Positions 52,536 through 61,076 of a stretch of 64,000 bases of DNA are shown one piece after another. The stretch is taken from assembly GCF_016862315.1 (NCBI RefSeq), contig NZ_BOMS01000130.1, positions 1-64,000 of the forward strand, written 5' to 3'. Under the pieces are notes generated by a model. That model was not told where the DNA came from and did no database searches. It was given only the letters and a program-made list of their open reading frames with translations. This stretch comes from Actinoplanes palleronii. Its GTDB lineage: Bacteria > Actinomycetota > Actinomycetes > Mycobacteriales > Micromonosporaceae. Every line of letters starts with the position of its first letter. The stretch's first letter is position 1. Made by a program: the position numbers and the translations under genes.

Positions 52536-53983
52536 CGGCCGGCCGCCGCGATCGTGGCCGCCGCGCCGTGCCGCTCCAGCTCCCCCACCCAGCGGATCAG
52601 CTCGGCCCGCAACTCGCCGTCGGAGGCCAGCGCCGCCGGGAACACCTCGTCGAGCCCGAGCAGCGCGTCGACCAGCCCGGCCGGCGTGTCCGGACGCTGC
52701 GTGACCACGTCCCGGATCCGCGCCGCCAGGGGATCGTCGAGCGGCAGGGCGGACCCGTCGTCGGCGACGCCCCGCGCGAAGCGCATCCACCCGGCCAGCA
52801 CCAGCGCGGCCCAGACCGGCACGGCACCGGCCCGCCGCCGGTCGGCGATCGTGCCGAGCAGCCGGTACGGCAGTTTCTGGCTCCCGTCCATCGCGACCTG
52901 GTGGGTACGGTGACCCAGCTCCCGGTTGGCGAACCGCTCGAGCACGGTCTCGCCGTACCCGAGCACCGTCACCCCGGCCGGCGGGGTCATCGACGGCGCG
53001 ATGTCCTCGGCCAGGAACCGCCGCAGCAGCCCGCCCATCCCGGGCAGCTGGAGCGCGTCCGAGATCATCTCGCGGCCGGCCAGCGCGCCGAGGTACGCGC
53101 ACGCCGAGTGCACCGAGTTCAGCGCCCGCAGCTTGAGCGTCTCCCACGGCTCCACGTCGGTCGTCATGATCGCCCCGGCCGCGGCCCAGTCCGGCCGGCC
53201 ACCGGGGAACCGGTCCTCGATCACCCACTGGTGGAACGGCTCCGCGACGACCGGCACGCTGTCCTGCGCGCCGAGCGCGGCCGCCGCCCGGCGCAGATGG
53301 CCGGCGCTGGTCGCCGGCACGATCCGGTCGACCATGGTGGCCGGGAACGCCACCCCGGCCGGCAGCGACGCGCCGGCCACCTCGAGGGCCTGTTCCACCA
53401 TCCCGCGGATCCGGGGGCCGTTGCCCTGCAGGTTGTCGCAGCACAGCACGGTCAGCGGGGTGCCGCGGGCCATGATCCCGCGGGCCAGCAGCGCGGGCAC
53501 GCTGGTCGGCGGCGCCGCCCCGGTCAGTTGCGCGCGCAGCTCGTCGTCGACCAGCAGCCGCCCGTCCGGTCCGAGCCGGTACGCCTTCTCGGTCACGGTC
53601 AGCGACACGATCCGGATGCCCGGGTCGGCGATCGCGGCCAGCACGCCGTACGGGTCGCCGGCCGCGTGCCCGAGCCCGGACAGGATGCCGACCGCCCGCG
53701 CGTGGTCCGGGCCGTCGCCGACGGTGAGCACGCTGTAGAGCCGGTCCTGGGCGCGCAGCTTGTCGACGATGACCCGGGAGCGCGGCGCGACCCCGACGAT
53801 GCCCCAGTCGCCGCCGGCCGCCGCGACCGCGGTCTCGGTGTAGACGGCCTGGTGCGCGCGGTGGAACGCGCCGAGCCCGAGGTGCAGGATGCCGGGCCGG
53901 ACGGCGCCGGGCGGTACGGCCGGACGGCACTCCGGTGCGAGCCCGGCGAGCGCGGCGAGGCGCAGCGTGGTGGTCACCGTCAT
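52532..53983 (-). CDS. uxuB: Fructuronate reductase-like mannitol dehydrogenase-family enzyme
   Basis: 483 residues from ATG 53983, overlapping the uxaC stop (ATGA). N-terminal NAD domain ILHLGLGAFHRAHQAVYTE, VSLTVTEKAY, VLCCDNLQGNG; the catalytic/C-terminal signature ETLKLRALNSVHSACAYLG carries the conserved Lys and the Asn-x-x-His pair. Length matches UxuB (about 486). It reduces D-fructuronate to D-mannonate (or tagaturonate to altronate) after UxaC. The family cannot be split with certainty by eye. Confidence 0.88.
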   Translation of the reverse strand: MTVTTTLRLAALAGLAPECRPAVPPGAVRPGILHLGLGAFHRAHQAVYTETAVAAAGGDWGIVGVAPRSRVIVDKLRAQDRLYSVLTVGDGPDHARAVGILSGLGHAAGDPYGVLAAIADPGIRIVSLTVTEKAYRLGPDGRLLVDDELRAQLTGAAPPTSVPALLARGIMARGTPLTVLCCDNLQGNGPRIRGMVEQALEVAGASLPAGVAFPATMVDRIVPATSAGHLRRAAAALGAQDSVPVVAEPFHQWVIEDRFPGGRPDWAAAGAIMTTDVEPWETLKLRALNSVHSACAYLGALAGREMISDALQLPGMGGLLRRFLAEDIAPSMTPPAGVTVLGYGETVLERFANRELGHRTHQVAMDGSQKLPYRLLGTIADRRRAGAVPVWAALVLAGWMRFARGVADDGSALPLDDPLAARIRDVVTQRPDTPAGLVDALLGLDEVFPAALASDGELRAELIRWVGELERHGAAATIAAAGR

Positions 53984-55389
53984 GCCGTTCGGTCCAGCCG
54001 GAAGACCTTCTTCGGCAGGTGGTATGCCAGGTCGGCGATGGTCTCGGCGGCCTCGTCGAGCGGCAGCCGGCCCTCGGCGACCAGCCGGGCCAGGTATCCG
54101 GCGTCGACCCGGCGGGCCACGTCGTGCCGGGCCGGGATCGAGCAGAACGCGCGGGTGTCGTCGACGAACCCGGCCGTGTTGTAGAACCCGGCCGACTCGG
54201 TGACCGTCTCGCGGAACCGGCGCAGACCCTCCGGGCTGTCCAGGAACCACCACGGCGCGCCCAGGTAGATCGCGGCGTAGCCACCGGCCAGCGGCGCGAG
54301 CTCACGGGTGAACGCGGTCTCGTCCAGGGTGTAGAGCACGATCCGCAGCCGTGGGTCGTCGCCGTAGCGGTCCAGCAGCGGGCGCAGCGCCTGCACGTAC
54401 TCGGTGCCGGACGGGATGTCGCCGCCGACGTCGCGGCCGTGCCGGGCGTGCAGCGCCCGGTTGTGGTTGCGCACCGAGCCCGGGTGCAGCTGCATCACCA
54501 GGCCGTCCTCGAGGGACATCCGGGCGAACTCGACGAGCATGTGCGCCCGGAACGTCTCGGCGTCCGCCGCGTCGGCGGCCCCGCCGAGGCCCTTGCGGTA
54601 CAGCACGGCGACGTCGGCGTCGCTGAGCTCGACCGTCGCGGCGGTCGGGTGCCCGTGGTCGGAGCTGGTGGCGCCGGCGGCGACGAACAACTCGCGGCGC
54701 GCCCTCAACGCCGACAGGAATCCGGGGTACGTCCCGACGTCCAGCCCGGTCAGCTCGCCGAGCACGGCCACGCGCCCGGCCCAGCCGGTCCACTCCATGT
54801 CGACCAGGTTGTCCGGCCGGAACGTGGTGATCACCCGGCCGCCCGGCCCGCCCCAGCCGTCGGCGGCGAGTTTCGCGTGCACCGCGAGGTCGTCGATCGG
54901 GCTCTCGGTGGTCGCCAGGACCTCGATGTTGAACCGGGTGAACAGCGCCCGCGGCCGGTACTCCGGTTCGGCCAGCCGGGCGGACAGCTCGTCGTAGATC
55001 TCGTCGGCGGTGTCCGCGCCGAACCGTTTCTCGATCCCGAACACCTCGGCGAAGACCTTCTCGGTCCACAGCCGGGACGGTGTGCCGCGGAACAGGTGCC
55101 AGTTCGCGGCGAGCAGCCGCCAGATGGCCCGGCCGTCGGTCTCCACCGCGCTGCCGTCGACGCTCGGCACGCCCAGCCGGGAGGGCGGGATGCCCTGGCT
55201 GTTCAGCATCCGGGTGACGTAGTGGTCGGGTACCACGAAGAGCCGGGCCGGGTCGCCGAACGGTTCGTCGTTCGCCAGCAGCGCCGGGTCGACGTGGCCG
55301 TGCGGGCTGATCAGTGGCAGGTCGCGGGCGTGGGCGTAGAGCTCACGGGCGATACCGCGCTGGGTCGCCTCGGCGGGGAACAGGGTCAC
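53980..55389 (-). CDS. uxaC: Glucuronate/galacturonate isomerase
   Basis: 469 residues from GTG 55389 (GTGA overlap with the gene above). Opening LPLISPHGHVDPALLAND contains the metal-binding His-x-His of uronate isomerases; other family blocks are VPDHYVTRMLNSQGIP, WHLFRGTPSRLW, FNIEVLATTESPIDDL, ITTFRPDNLVD and LAPLAGGYAAIYLGAPWWFLDSPEG (core GAPWWFLD). Converts D-glucuronate to fructuronate and D-galacturonate to tagaturonate, the first cytosolic step for pectin monomers. Confidence 0.94.
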   Translation of the reverse strand: MTLFPAEATQRGIARELYAHARDLPLISPHGHVDPALLANDEPFGDPARLFVVPDHYVTRMLNSQGIPPSRLGVPSVDGSAVETDGRAIWRLLAANWHLFRGTPSRLWTEKVFAEVFGIEKRFGADTADEIYDELSARLAEPEYRPRALFTRFNIEVLATTESPIDDLAVHAKLAADGWGGPGGRVITTFRPDNLVDMEWTGWAGRVAVLGELTGLDVGTYPGFLSALRARRELFVAAGATSSDHGHPTAATVELSDADVAVLYRKGLGGAADAADAETFRAHMLVEFARMSLEDGLVMQLHPGSVRNHNRALHARHGRDVGGDIPSGTEYVQALRPLLDRYGDDPRLRIVLYTLDETAFTRELAPLAGGYAAIYLGAPWWFLDSPEGLRRFRETVTESAGFYNTAGFVDDTRAFCSIPARHDVARRVDAGYLARLVAEGRLPLDEAAETIADLAYHLPKKVFRLDRTA

Positions 55390-56702
55390 TTGATCTCCTC
55401 GAGATCTAGGAGGTCCGATACGCGGACGGCCTGTCCGGTTGCCAGTGACTCATTGGCGGCCAGGCCGGTGAGCAGGGCGCGGGCGCCGTCCACGGCGTTC
55501 GCGGTCCGGCCGAGCGGGTCGGGCGGCGCGTCCGGCCGGATCAGGTCGGCGAGCATCCGCACGTCGGCTCCACCGTGCCCCTGCCGGGAGTACCCGTCCA
55601 CAGTGATCTCACGCGGCGGGGCCCAGAACGGCCGGACCAGCAGGCGCCGCCAGCCCTGCTCGGCACTCGACAGCGAGCCGGGCTCGCCCTTGACCGCCCC
55701 GGCCGCGCCCGGCGCGACGTGATCGGTCTCGACCACCTCGAGCTCGAGACGGCCCTTGCTGCCGTTGACCATCACCCGGTAGCCCTCCCAGGGTGCGTAC
55801 GCGGTGAGGTGGTAGCTCATCGACGGGCCCCGGGCGTAGCGGACCAGCACCGCCATGTCGTCCTCGATGGTCACCCCGGGCGCGAAGACGTTCTGGTCGC
55901 GCAGGTAGCCGTCGTGCTGCTCGGCCTGCAGGTACAGCTCGCGCATCGCGGGCTCGTCGGCCATCCGCAGCGCGAACGGGTCACCCTCGGCGGCGGCCGC
56001 GCCGTGCGCCCGGTCGTAGTCGCGGGCGTACCCGTGCCGCCGGCCCTGCTCGCCGTAGAAGAACAGCCGCCCGGCCGCGAACACCTGGTCCGGCGCGTCG
56101 TCCAGCCACCAGTTGACCAGGTCGAAGTGGTGGCCGGCCTTGTGCACCAGCAGCCCGCCGGAGTTGGCCTTGTCCCGGTGCCAGCGGCGGAAGTAGTCGG
56201 CGCCGTGCCGCACGTCGAGCAGCCACTCGAAGTGCACCGAGCCGATCTCGCCGATCTCCCCGGACGCGAGGACCTGTTTCACCGCCTGGTGCAGCGGGTT
56301 GTAGCGGTAGTTGAAGGTGACCCGGACGCGGCGGCCGGTGCGGGCCTGCGCCGCGAGGATCCGGCGGCAGCCGGGCACGTCGACGGTCATCGGCTTCTCG
56401 GTGACCGCGTCGCAGCCGGCCTCCATCGCGGCGACCAGGTACTCGTCGTGGTACCTGTCGACCGTGGTGACCAGCACGACGTCGACCCGTTCCCGCTTGA
56501 GCATCTCGGTGAAGTCGGCAGCGGCGTAGAGCGGCACCTGGCCCTTGCCCTCGGAGGCCAGCCGTCTGTTGTGGACGGCCAGGCGTTCCGGGTTGGTGTC
56601 GGCCAGGGCGACCAGCTGGGCCACATCGGCGTGGTCGTCGGTGAGCGCCCGGATGAACATCCCGGCCCGGGCGCCGGCACCGACCAAGGCGTAGCGGAGC
56701 AT
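55386..56702 (-). CDS. Gfo/Idh/MocA-family oxidoreductase, first gene of the uronate operon
   Basis: 438 residues from ATG 56702. Rossmann start ALVGAGARAGMFIRAL, VDVVLVTTVDRYHDEYLVAAM, AVTEKPMTVD (EKP), FNYRYNPLH, SGGLLVHKAGHHFDLVNWWLDD (core HKAGHHFD) and an extra region typical of longer family members. Its promoter and RBS region contains a perfect LacI operator 18-29 nt upstream of the start. It could oxidise a uronate-containing disaccharide or related sugar; the role is not determined. Confidence 0.88.
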   Translation of the reverse strand: MLRYALVGAGARAGMFIRALTDDHADVAQLVALADTNPERLAVHNRRLASEGKGQVPLYAAADFTEMLKRERVDVVLVTTVDRYHDEYLVAAMEAGCDAVTEKPMTVDVPGCRRILAAQARTGRRVRVTFNYRYNPLHQAVKQVLASGEIGEIGSVHFEWLLDVRHGADYFRRWHRDKANSGGLLVHKAGHHFDLVNWWLDDAPDQVFAAGRLFFYGEQGRRHGYARDYDRAHGAAAAEGDPFALRMADEPAMRELYLQAEQHDGYLRDQNVFAPGVTIEDDMAVLVRYARGPSMSYHLTAYAPWEGYRVMVNGSKGRLELEVVETDHVAPGAAGAVKGEPGSLSSAEQGWRRLLVRPFWAPPREITVDGYSRQGHGGADVRMLADLIRPDAPPDPLGRTANAVDGARALLTGLAANESLATGQAVRVSDLLDLEEIK

Positions 56703-56719
56703 GCGATCGCCTCCGTTCG

Positions 56720-56731
56720 GCAAACGTTTGC
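56720..56731 (-). promoter_or_regulatory. LacI-family operator O1, perfect palindrome
   Basis: GCAAACGTTTGC, a perfect 12-bp palindrome with the central CG typical of LacI operators, placed just after a -10-like hexamer and 17 nt before the ATG of the minus-strand operon. Confidence 0.85.
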
Positions 56732-56734
56732 AAC

Positions 56735-56765
56735 AGATTAGGTACGAGACCTCGATCGAAGTCAA
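56735..56765 (-). promoter_or_regulatory. Promoter of the uronate catabolic operon
   Basis: On the minus strand TTGACT (56765-56760) and TAATCT (56740-56735) with a 19-nt spacer; operator O1 begins 3 nt after the -10. The spacing is slightly long. Confidence 0.55.
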
Positions 56766-56838
56766 TGGACGGTCCAAATATGCCCCAGTTTGCCGCATCT
56801 ACGTCATGCATCGGCAACAGAAGGGACATCGAAGGGCG

Positions 56839-56867
56839 TTGACACCTCAGCAACCGTTTGCATTAAT
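56839..56867 (+). promoter_or_regulatory. Promoter of the LacI-ABC transporter operon
   Basis: TTGACA (56839-56844), 17-nt spacer, ATTAAT (56862-56867). The best sigma-70-like promoter in the window. Operator O2 fills the spacer next to the -10, 47 nt upstream of the lacI-type start. Confidence 0.75.
56850..56861 (+). promoter_or_regulatory. LacI-family operator O2
   Basis: GCAACCGTTTGC differs from O1 by one base. Located between -35 and -10 of the plus-strand promoter, where a bound repressor excludes RNA polymerase. Centre-to-centre distance to O1 is 130 bp. Confidence 0.8.
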
Positions 56868-56914
56868 GGCTCCACCAGAGAGAGCCGGATCACACTCTTT
56901 GCCGGGAGGCATCC

Positions 56915-57940
56915 GTGGCCGTGACCATCCGGGACGTCGCCAAGGCGTCCGGAGTGCACATCTCCACGGTGTCGCGCACCTTCTCGGCGCCGCACCTGGT
57001 CAACCCGGACACCCGTACCCGGGTGCTGGCCACCGCGGAGGAGTTGGGCTACCGCCCGAACCGGGCCGCCCGGGCGCTGATCACCGGACGGACCCACAAC
57101 ATCGGCCTGATCGTGGCCGACATCGCGAACCCCTTCTTCCCGCCCATGATCAAGGCGGCCGAGACCCACGCCCGGCGACGTGACTACCACGTCTTCGTCG
57201 CCGACACCGACGAGGACCCGGTCGTCGAGTACGACCTGGTCCGGGCCTTGGCCAAGCAGGTCGACGGGATCCTGCTCTGCAGTCCCCGGATGAGCGACGA
57301 CCAGATCGAGCACCTGCGCCGCGAGGTGCCCCTGGTCGTCGTGAACCGCCTGATCAACGGGCTACCGGCGGTGGTGATGGACGTCGGCACGGGCGCTCGC
57401 TCGGCCGTCCGCCATCTGGTCGACCTGGGCCACCGTCACCTCGTCTACCTGTCCGGTCCGCGCGGGTCGTGGACCAACCGGGAGATCCGCAAAGCCGCCG
57501 GGGCTGCCGCCCGGGCCGGCGGAGCGGAATTCACCGTCCTCGGTCCGCACGTGCCGGTCTCCCAGGCCGGTGCGGACGCCGCCGGGGCGGTGCTCGCCAC
57601 CGGCGCCACCGCGGTGCTCGCCTACAACGACCTGATGGCCATCGGCCTGCTCCAGTCGTTGCAGGACCGCGGCGTCGCCGTGCCACGGCAGATCAGCGTC
57701 GTCGGTTTCGACGACATCGCGACGAGCGCACTGGTCCGCCCCACGCTCACCACGGTGGCGAACCCGACCGCGGCCGCCGGGCGCGCCGCCGTCGACATGC
57801 TGCTTCAACAGGGCGACGACGGCGCCACCGGACAGGTCACCCTCCGGACCGATCTGGTCATCCGCAACTCCACCGGGCCCGGGCCCTACGCCCCGGCCGG
57901 CGCGACCACCGCAGAGGTCGCCGCATACGCCAAGGAGTGA
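56915..57940 (+). CDS. LacI-family regulator of the uronate/pectin regulon
   Basis: 341 residues from GTG 56915 (GGGAGG upstream). HTH VTIRDVAKASGVHISTVSRTF, hinge GYRPNRAARALITGRT with the Leu/Ala pair that intercalates in central-CG operators, then the effector domain (LIVADIANPFFPPMIKAAE core ANPFFP; ILLCSPRMSDDQI; HLVYLSGPRGSWTNREI; VLAYNDLMAIGLLQSL; VVGFDDIATSALVRPTLTTV). It heads the sugar ABC operon and faces the catabolic operon. Both promoters carry matching operators, so it likely represses both until a uronate or aldonate binds. Confidence 0.93.
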   Translation: MAVTIRDVAKASGVHISTVSRTFSAPHLVNPDTRTRVLATAEELGYRPNRAARALITGRTHNIGLIVADIANPFFPPMIKAAETHARRRDYHVFVADTDEDPVVEYDLVRALAKQVDGILLCSPRMSDDQIEHLRREVPLVVVNRLINGLPAVVMDVGTGARSAVRHLVDLGHRHLVYLSGPRGSWTNREIRKAAGAAARAGGAEFTVLGPHVPVSQAGADAAGAVLATGATAVLAYNDLMAIGLLQSLQDRGVAVPRQISVVGFDDIATSALVRPTLTTVANPTAAAGRAAVDMLLQQGDDGATGQVTLRTDLVIRNSTGPGPYAPAGATTAEVAAYAKE

Positions 57941-57949
57941 CCCACCCCC

Positions 57950-59230
57950 ATGACCGCACCCCGCATGATGCGCGGCCTGATGGCCGCCGTGATCGCCCTG
58001 CCGCTCGCGCTGCTCGGCGCCTGTGGTGGCGACGATTCCAGCAGTGACGGCAAGACCGAGCTGACCTTCTTCTGGTGGGGCGGCGAGGCCCGGGCCAAGC
58101 TCACCGAGCAGGCCCTCGCGCTCTACACCCAGAAGCACCCGGACATCACGTTCAAGACGACCTGGCAGGCCAACCAGGGCTACTTCGACAAGCTCGCGAC
58201 GCTCACCGCCGGCTCGGACGCCCCGGACATCTTCCAGATCGACGACAACTACCTCGCCGAGTACGGCACCCGCAACGTCACCGAGGACCTGACCAGCTAT
58301 CAGAGTTCGGGCAAGCTCGACCTCACCAAGTTCCCCGAGGGCCTGTGGAAGTACGGCCTCGTCGACGGCAAGCTGGCCGGGATGGCGATGGGCGAGAACA
58401 CCCAGGGCCTGGTCTTCAACAAGACCAAGCTGGAGGCCGCCAAGCAGGAGCTCCCCAAGACCGGGATGAGCTGGGAGGACCTGATCGCCTGGGCGCAGAA
58501 GGCCGGCGCCGCCACCAAGGTGGCCGGCACCATGGACCCGAGCGCCGACTACAAGGCGCTCTGGGTGTGGCTGCGGCAGAACGGCAAGCAGTTCTACAAC
58601 GGCAACCAGCTCGGCTTCGCCAAGGAAGACGTGCAGAAGTGGTTCGAGCTGTGGAAGGGCGCCCGCGACGCGAAGGCCACCCCGACCGCGGACGTGATCC
58701 ACGAGGGCAACGCCACCGACATCACCAAGCAGACCGTGGTGACCGGCAAGGCGCTCACCTCGTGGGTCTGGGCCAACCAGATGCCGGACATCCAGAAGAA
58801 CACCAAGGACACCCTGGGTGTGGTCGCCTACCCCGGTGACCCGTCCGCGCAGTGGGCCCGCGCCTCGATGTACTTCTCGGTCTACCGCGGCAGCAAGGAC
58901 AAGGACGCCGCGGTCGACGTGATCAACTTCCTGGCCAACGACCCGGAGGCCGGCAAGATCCTCGGCACCGACCGGGGCCTGCCGTCCAACCTGGACATCC
59001 GCAAGCAGGTCGAGGCGACCACCACCGATCCTGCGATGAAGGCCTCGATCGCGCTCGAGAGCGAACTGCTCCCGAAGTTCGGCACCCCGCCGAGCGTCCC
59101 GCCGAAGGGCCACAGCACGGTCAAGACCGAGCTGGTCAAGGCCGCCGAGGCCGCACAGTTCGGCACCGTCACCCCGGCACAGGCCGCCGAGCAGTTCTTC
59201 ACCGCCGCGCAGGCCGCGGTCGCCGGGTGA
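57950..59230 (+). CDS. Sugar ABC transporter substrate-binding lipoprotein
   Basis: 426 residues from ATG 57950, 9 nt after the regulator. Lipobox ALLGACGG (Cys about 25). Extracellular solute-binding family 1: ELTFFWWGGEARAKLTEQAL, TWQANQGYFDKLATLTAG, PDIFQIDDNYLAEYG and ASMYFSVYRGSKDKDAAVDVINFLAND (core FINFLAND-like VINFLAND). It delivers an oligogalacturonide or uronate-type sugar to the two permeases. No ATPase is encoded here, so a shared MsiK-type ATPase elsewhere is expected. Confidence 0.92.
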   Translation: MTAPRMMRGLMAAVIALPLALLGACGGDDSSSDGKTELTFFWWGGEARAKLTEQALALYTQKHPDITFKTTWQANQGYFDKLATLTAGSDAPDIFQIDDNYLAEYGTRNVTEDLTSYQSSGKLDLTKFPEGLWKYGLVDGKLAGMAMGENTQGLVFNKTKLEAAKQELPKTGMSWEDLIAWAQKAGAATKVAGTMDPSADYKALWVWLRQNGKQFYNGNQLGFAKEDVQKWFELWKGARDAKATPTADVIHEGNATDITKQTVVTGKALTSWVWANQMPDIQKNTKDTLGVVAYPGDPSAQWARASMYFSVYRGSKDKDAAVDVINFLANDPEAGKILGTDRGLPSNLDIRKQVEATTTDPAMKASIALESELLPKFGTPPSVPPKGHSTVKTELVKAAEAAQFGTVTPAQAAEQFFTAAQAAVAG

Positions 59231-60210
59231 GCCCGGTGGCCGTCAGCACCCGGTCGCCCGCGCATCGGCCGCAGTCCGGTCCCGCCGCTTCCCAGCGGCG
59301 GGGCCGGCCCGCCCGGCACTCCGACGACGGGCGTGCCGGATACGTCTTCCTCGCACCCTGGCTGCTCGGGCTCGCGGCGATCACCGCGATCCCGATGCTG
59401 ATGTCGCTGTACCTCAGCTTCACCGACTACGACATCCTCAGCCCCTGGTCCGACGTGACCTGGATCGGCCTGGACAACTACCGCGAGATGTTCACCGCGG
59501 ACCCGGCCTTCTGGCACGCGGTCCGGGTGACGCTGGTCTTCGCGCTGATCGGCACCCCGCTCAAGCTCGGCGCGGCGCTCGGCGTGGCGATGCTGCTGAA
59601 CCGGTCGTTCCGCGGCTCCGGCGTGTTCCGCGGGCTGTTCTACCTGCCGTCGCTGCTCGGCGGCAGCGTCGCGGTCGCGATGATCTGGCGCAGCATCTTC
59701 GACCGGACCGGCGCGGTCAACGCGTTCCTGGCCTGGTTCGGCATCGAGGGCAAGGCCTGGGTGAACGACCCGAGCACCGCCCTCGGCACGCTGATCCTGC
59801 TGGCCATCTGGCAGTTCGGCGCCCCGATGGTGATCTTCCTGGCCGGCCTGAAACAGGTGCCGGTCGAGCTGTACGAGGCGGCCGAGGTGGACGGCGCGAG
59901 CCCGTTCCGCAAGTTCCTCAGCGTCACCCTGCCGATGCTCTCCCCGGTCATCTTCTTCAACCTGGTGCTCGAGACGATCCACGGTTTCCAGGGCTTCACC
60001 TCGGCGTTCGTCCTCTCCGGCGGCACCGGCGGCCCGGTCGACTCGACCCTGATGTACACGCTCCAGCTCTACCTCAAGGGCTTCGCGAACTTCGAGATGG
60101 GCTACGCCTCGGCGATGGCCTGGGTCTTCCTGCTCGCGATCGGCCTGGTCACGGTGGTCATCTTCCGGACCGGCCGGTTCTGGGTCCACTACTCGGACGG
60201 AGACGACTGA
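59227..60210 (+). CDS. Sugar ABC permease, MalF/UgpA type
   Basis: 327 residues from GTG 59227 (GTGA overlap). A hydrophilic, basic, probably disordered N-terminus of about 35 residues precedes six TM segments (VFLAPWLLGLAAITAIPMLM; GLFYLPSLLGGSVAVAMIW; IFLAGLKQVPVELYEAAEVDGAS, where EAAEVDGAS is the EAA coupling loop). Pairs with the next permease. A longer frame upstream lies within the binding-protein gene. Confidence 0.93.
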   Translation: MSPVAVSTRSPAHRPQSGPAASQRRGRPARHSDDGRAGYVFLAPWLLGLAAITAIPMLMSLYLSFTDYDILSPWSDVTWIGLDNYREMFTADPAFWHAVRVTLVFALIGTPLKLGAALGVAMLLNRSFRGSGVFRGLFYLPSLLGGSVAVAMIWRSIFDRTGAVNAFLAWFGIEGKAWVNDPSTALGTLILLAIWQFGAPMVIFLAGLKQVPVELYEAAEVDGASPFRKFLSVTLPMLSPVIFFNLVLETIHGFQGFTSAFVLSGGTGGPVDSTLMYTLQLYLKGFANFEMGYASAMAWVFLLAIGLVTVVIFRTGRFWVHYSDGDD

Positions 60211-61076
60211 TGGTCACCGTGGTCGCCGGGCGCCGGCCGTTCAGGCCCCGCTCACTGATCCGTCCCGCGGTCCTGCTGCTGCTGACCGCGCTGGTGCTGT
60301 ACCCGCTGGCGTGGATGCTGGGCAGCTCGTTCAAGGCGCCGGACGAGATCCTGAACAACGTGGCGGTGCTGCCGCGGACCTGGACACCGGCCAACTATCC
60401 GAACGGCTGGAACCACTTCGACATCGCGTTCGGCAGGTACTTCCTGAACAGCTTCATGGTCGCGGCGCTGACCGTGGTGGCGAACTGCGTGTCCTGCCTG
60501 CTGGCCGCGTACGCCTTCGCCCGGCTGCGGTTCCGGCTGCGCGGCCTGTGGTTCGCCGTCATGATCGGGACGTTGCTGCTGCCCAGCCACGTGCTGATCG
60601 TGCCGCAGTTCGTGATGTTCCGGTCGTTCGGCTGGGTCGGCGGCCCGTGGCCGTACCTCCCGCTGATCGCGCCGCACCTGCTGGCCACCGACGCGTTCTT
60701 CGTGTTCCTCATGGTCCAGTTCATGCGCGGCATCCCCCGCGAGCTGGACGACGCCGCGAAGATCGACGGCTGCAGCGCGTACAGCGTGTTCCGCCACGTG
60801 GTCCTGCCGCTGTCCCGGCCGGCCCTGGTCTCCACCGCGATCTTCTCGTTCATCTGGACCTGGAACGACTTCTTCCGCCAGCTGGTCTACCTCTCCGACC
60901 TGGAGAAATACACCGCTCCGGTGGCGCTGACGCTGTTCATCGACTCCACCGGCCAGTCCGCGGTCGGCCCGATGTTCGCGATGTCGGTGCTGTCGCTGGC
61001 CCCGGTCTTCCTGTTCTTCGTCGCGTTCCAGCGCCTGCTGGTCGAGGGCATCAACACGACAGGCCTGAAGGGATGA
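60210..61076 (+). CDS. Sugar ABC permease, MalG/UgpE type
   Basis: 288 residues from ATG 60210 (TGATG overlap). Family blocks: LYPLAWMLGSSFKAPDEI near the N-terminus, FLNSFMVAALTVVANCVSCLLAAYAFAR (core NSFMVA, AAYAFAR), IPRELDDAAKIDGCSAYSVFRHVVLPL (EAA loop; core DDAAKIDG) and a C-terminal LLVEGINTTGLKG. The inner-membrane partner of the MalF-type permease. Confidence 0.94.
   Translation: MVTVVAGRRPFRPRSLIRPAVLLLLTALVLYPLAWMLGSSFKAPDEILNNVAVLPRTWTPANYPNGWNHFDIAFGRYFLNSFMVAALTVVANCVSCLLAAYAFARLRFRLRGLWFAVMIGTLLLPSHVLIVPQFVMFRSFGWVGGPWPYLPLIAPHLLATDAFFVFLMVQFMRGIPRELDDAAKIDGCSAYSVFRHVVLPLSRPALVSTAIFSFIWTWNDFFRQLVYLSDLEKYTAPVALTLFIDSTGQSAVGPMFAMSVLSLAPVFLFFVAFQRLLVEGINTTGLKG

Noticed and set aside
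56720..56731. GCAAACGTTTGC as a purine-repressor (PurR) site
   Set aside because: The core resembles PurR boxes, but the neighbouring LacI gene, the second near-identical copy in its own promoter, and uronate genes on both sides make a local LacI operator more likely.
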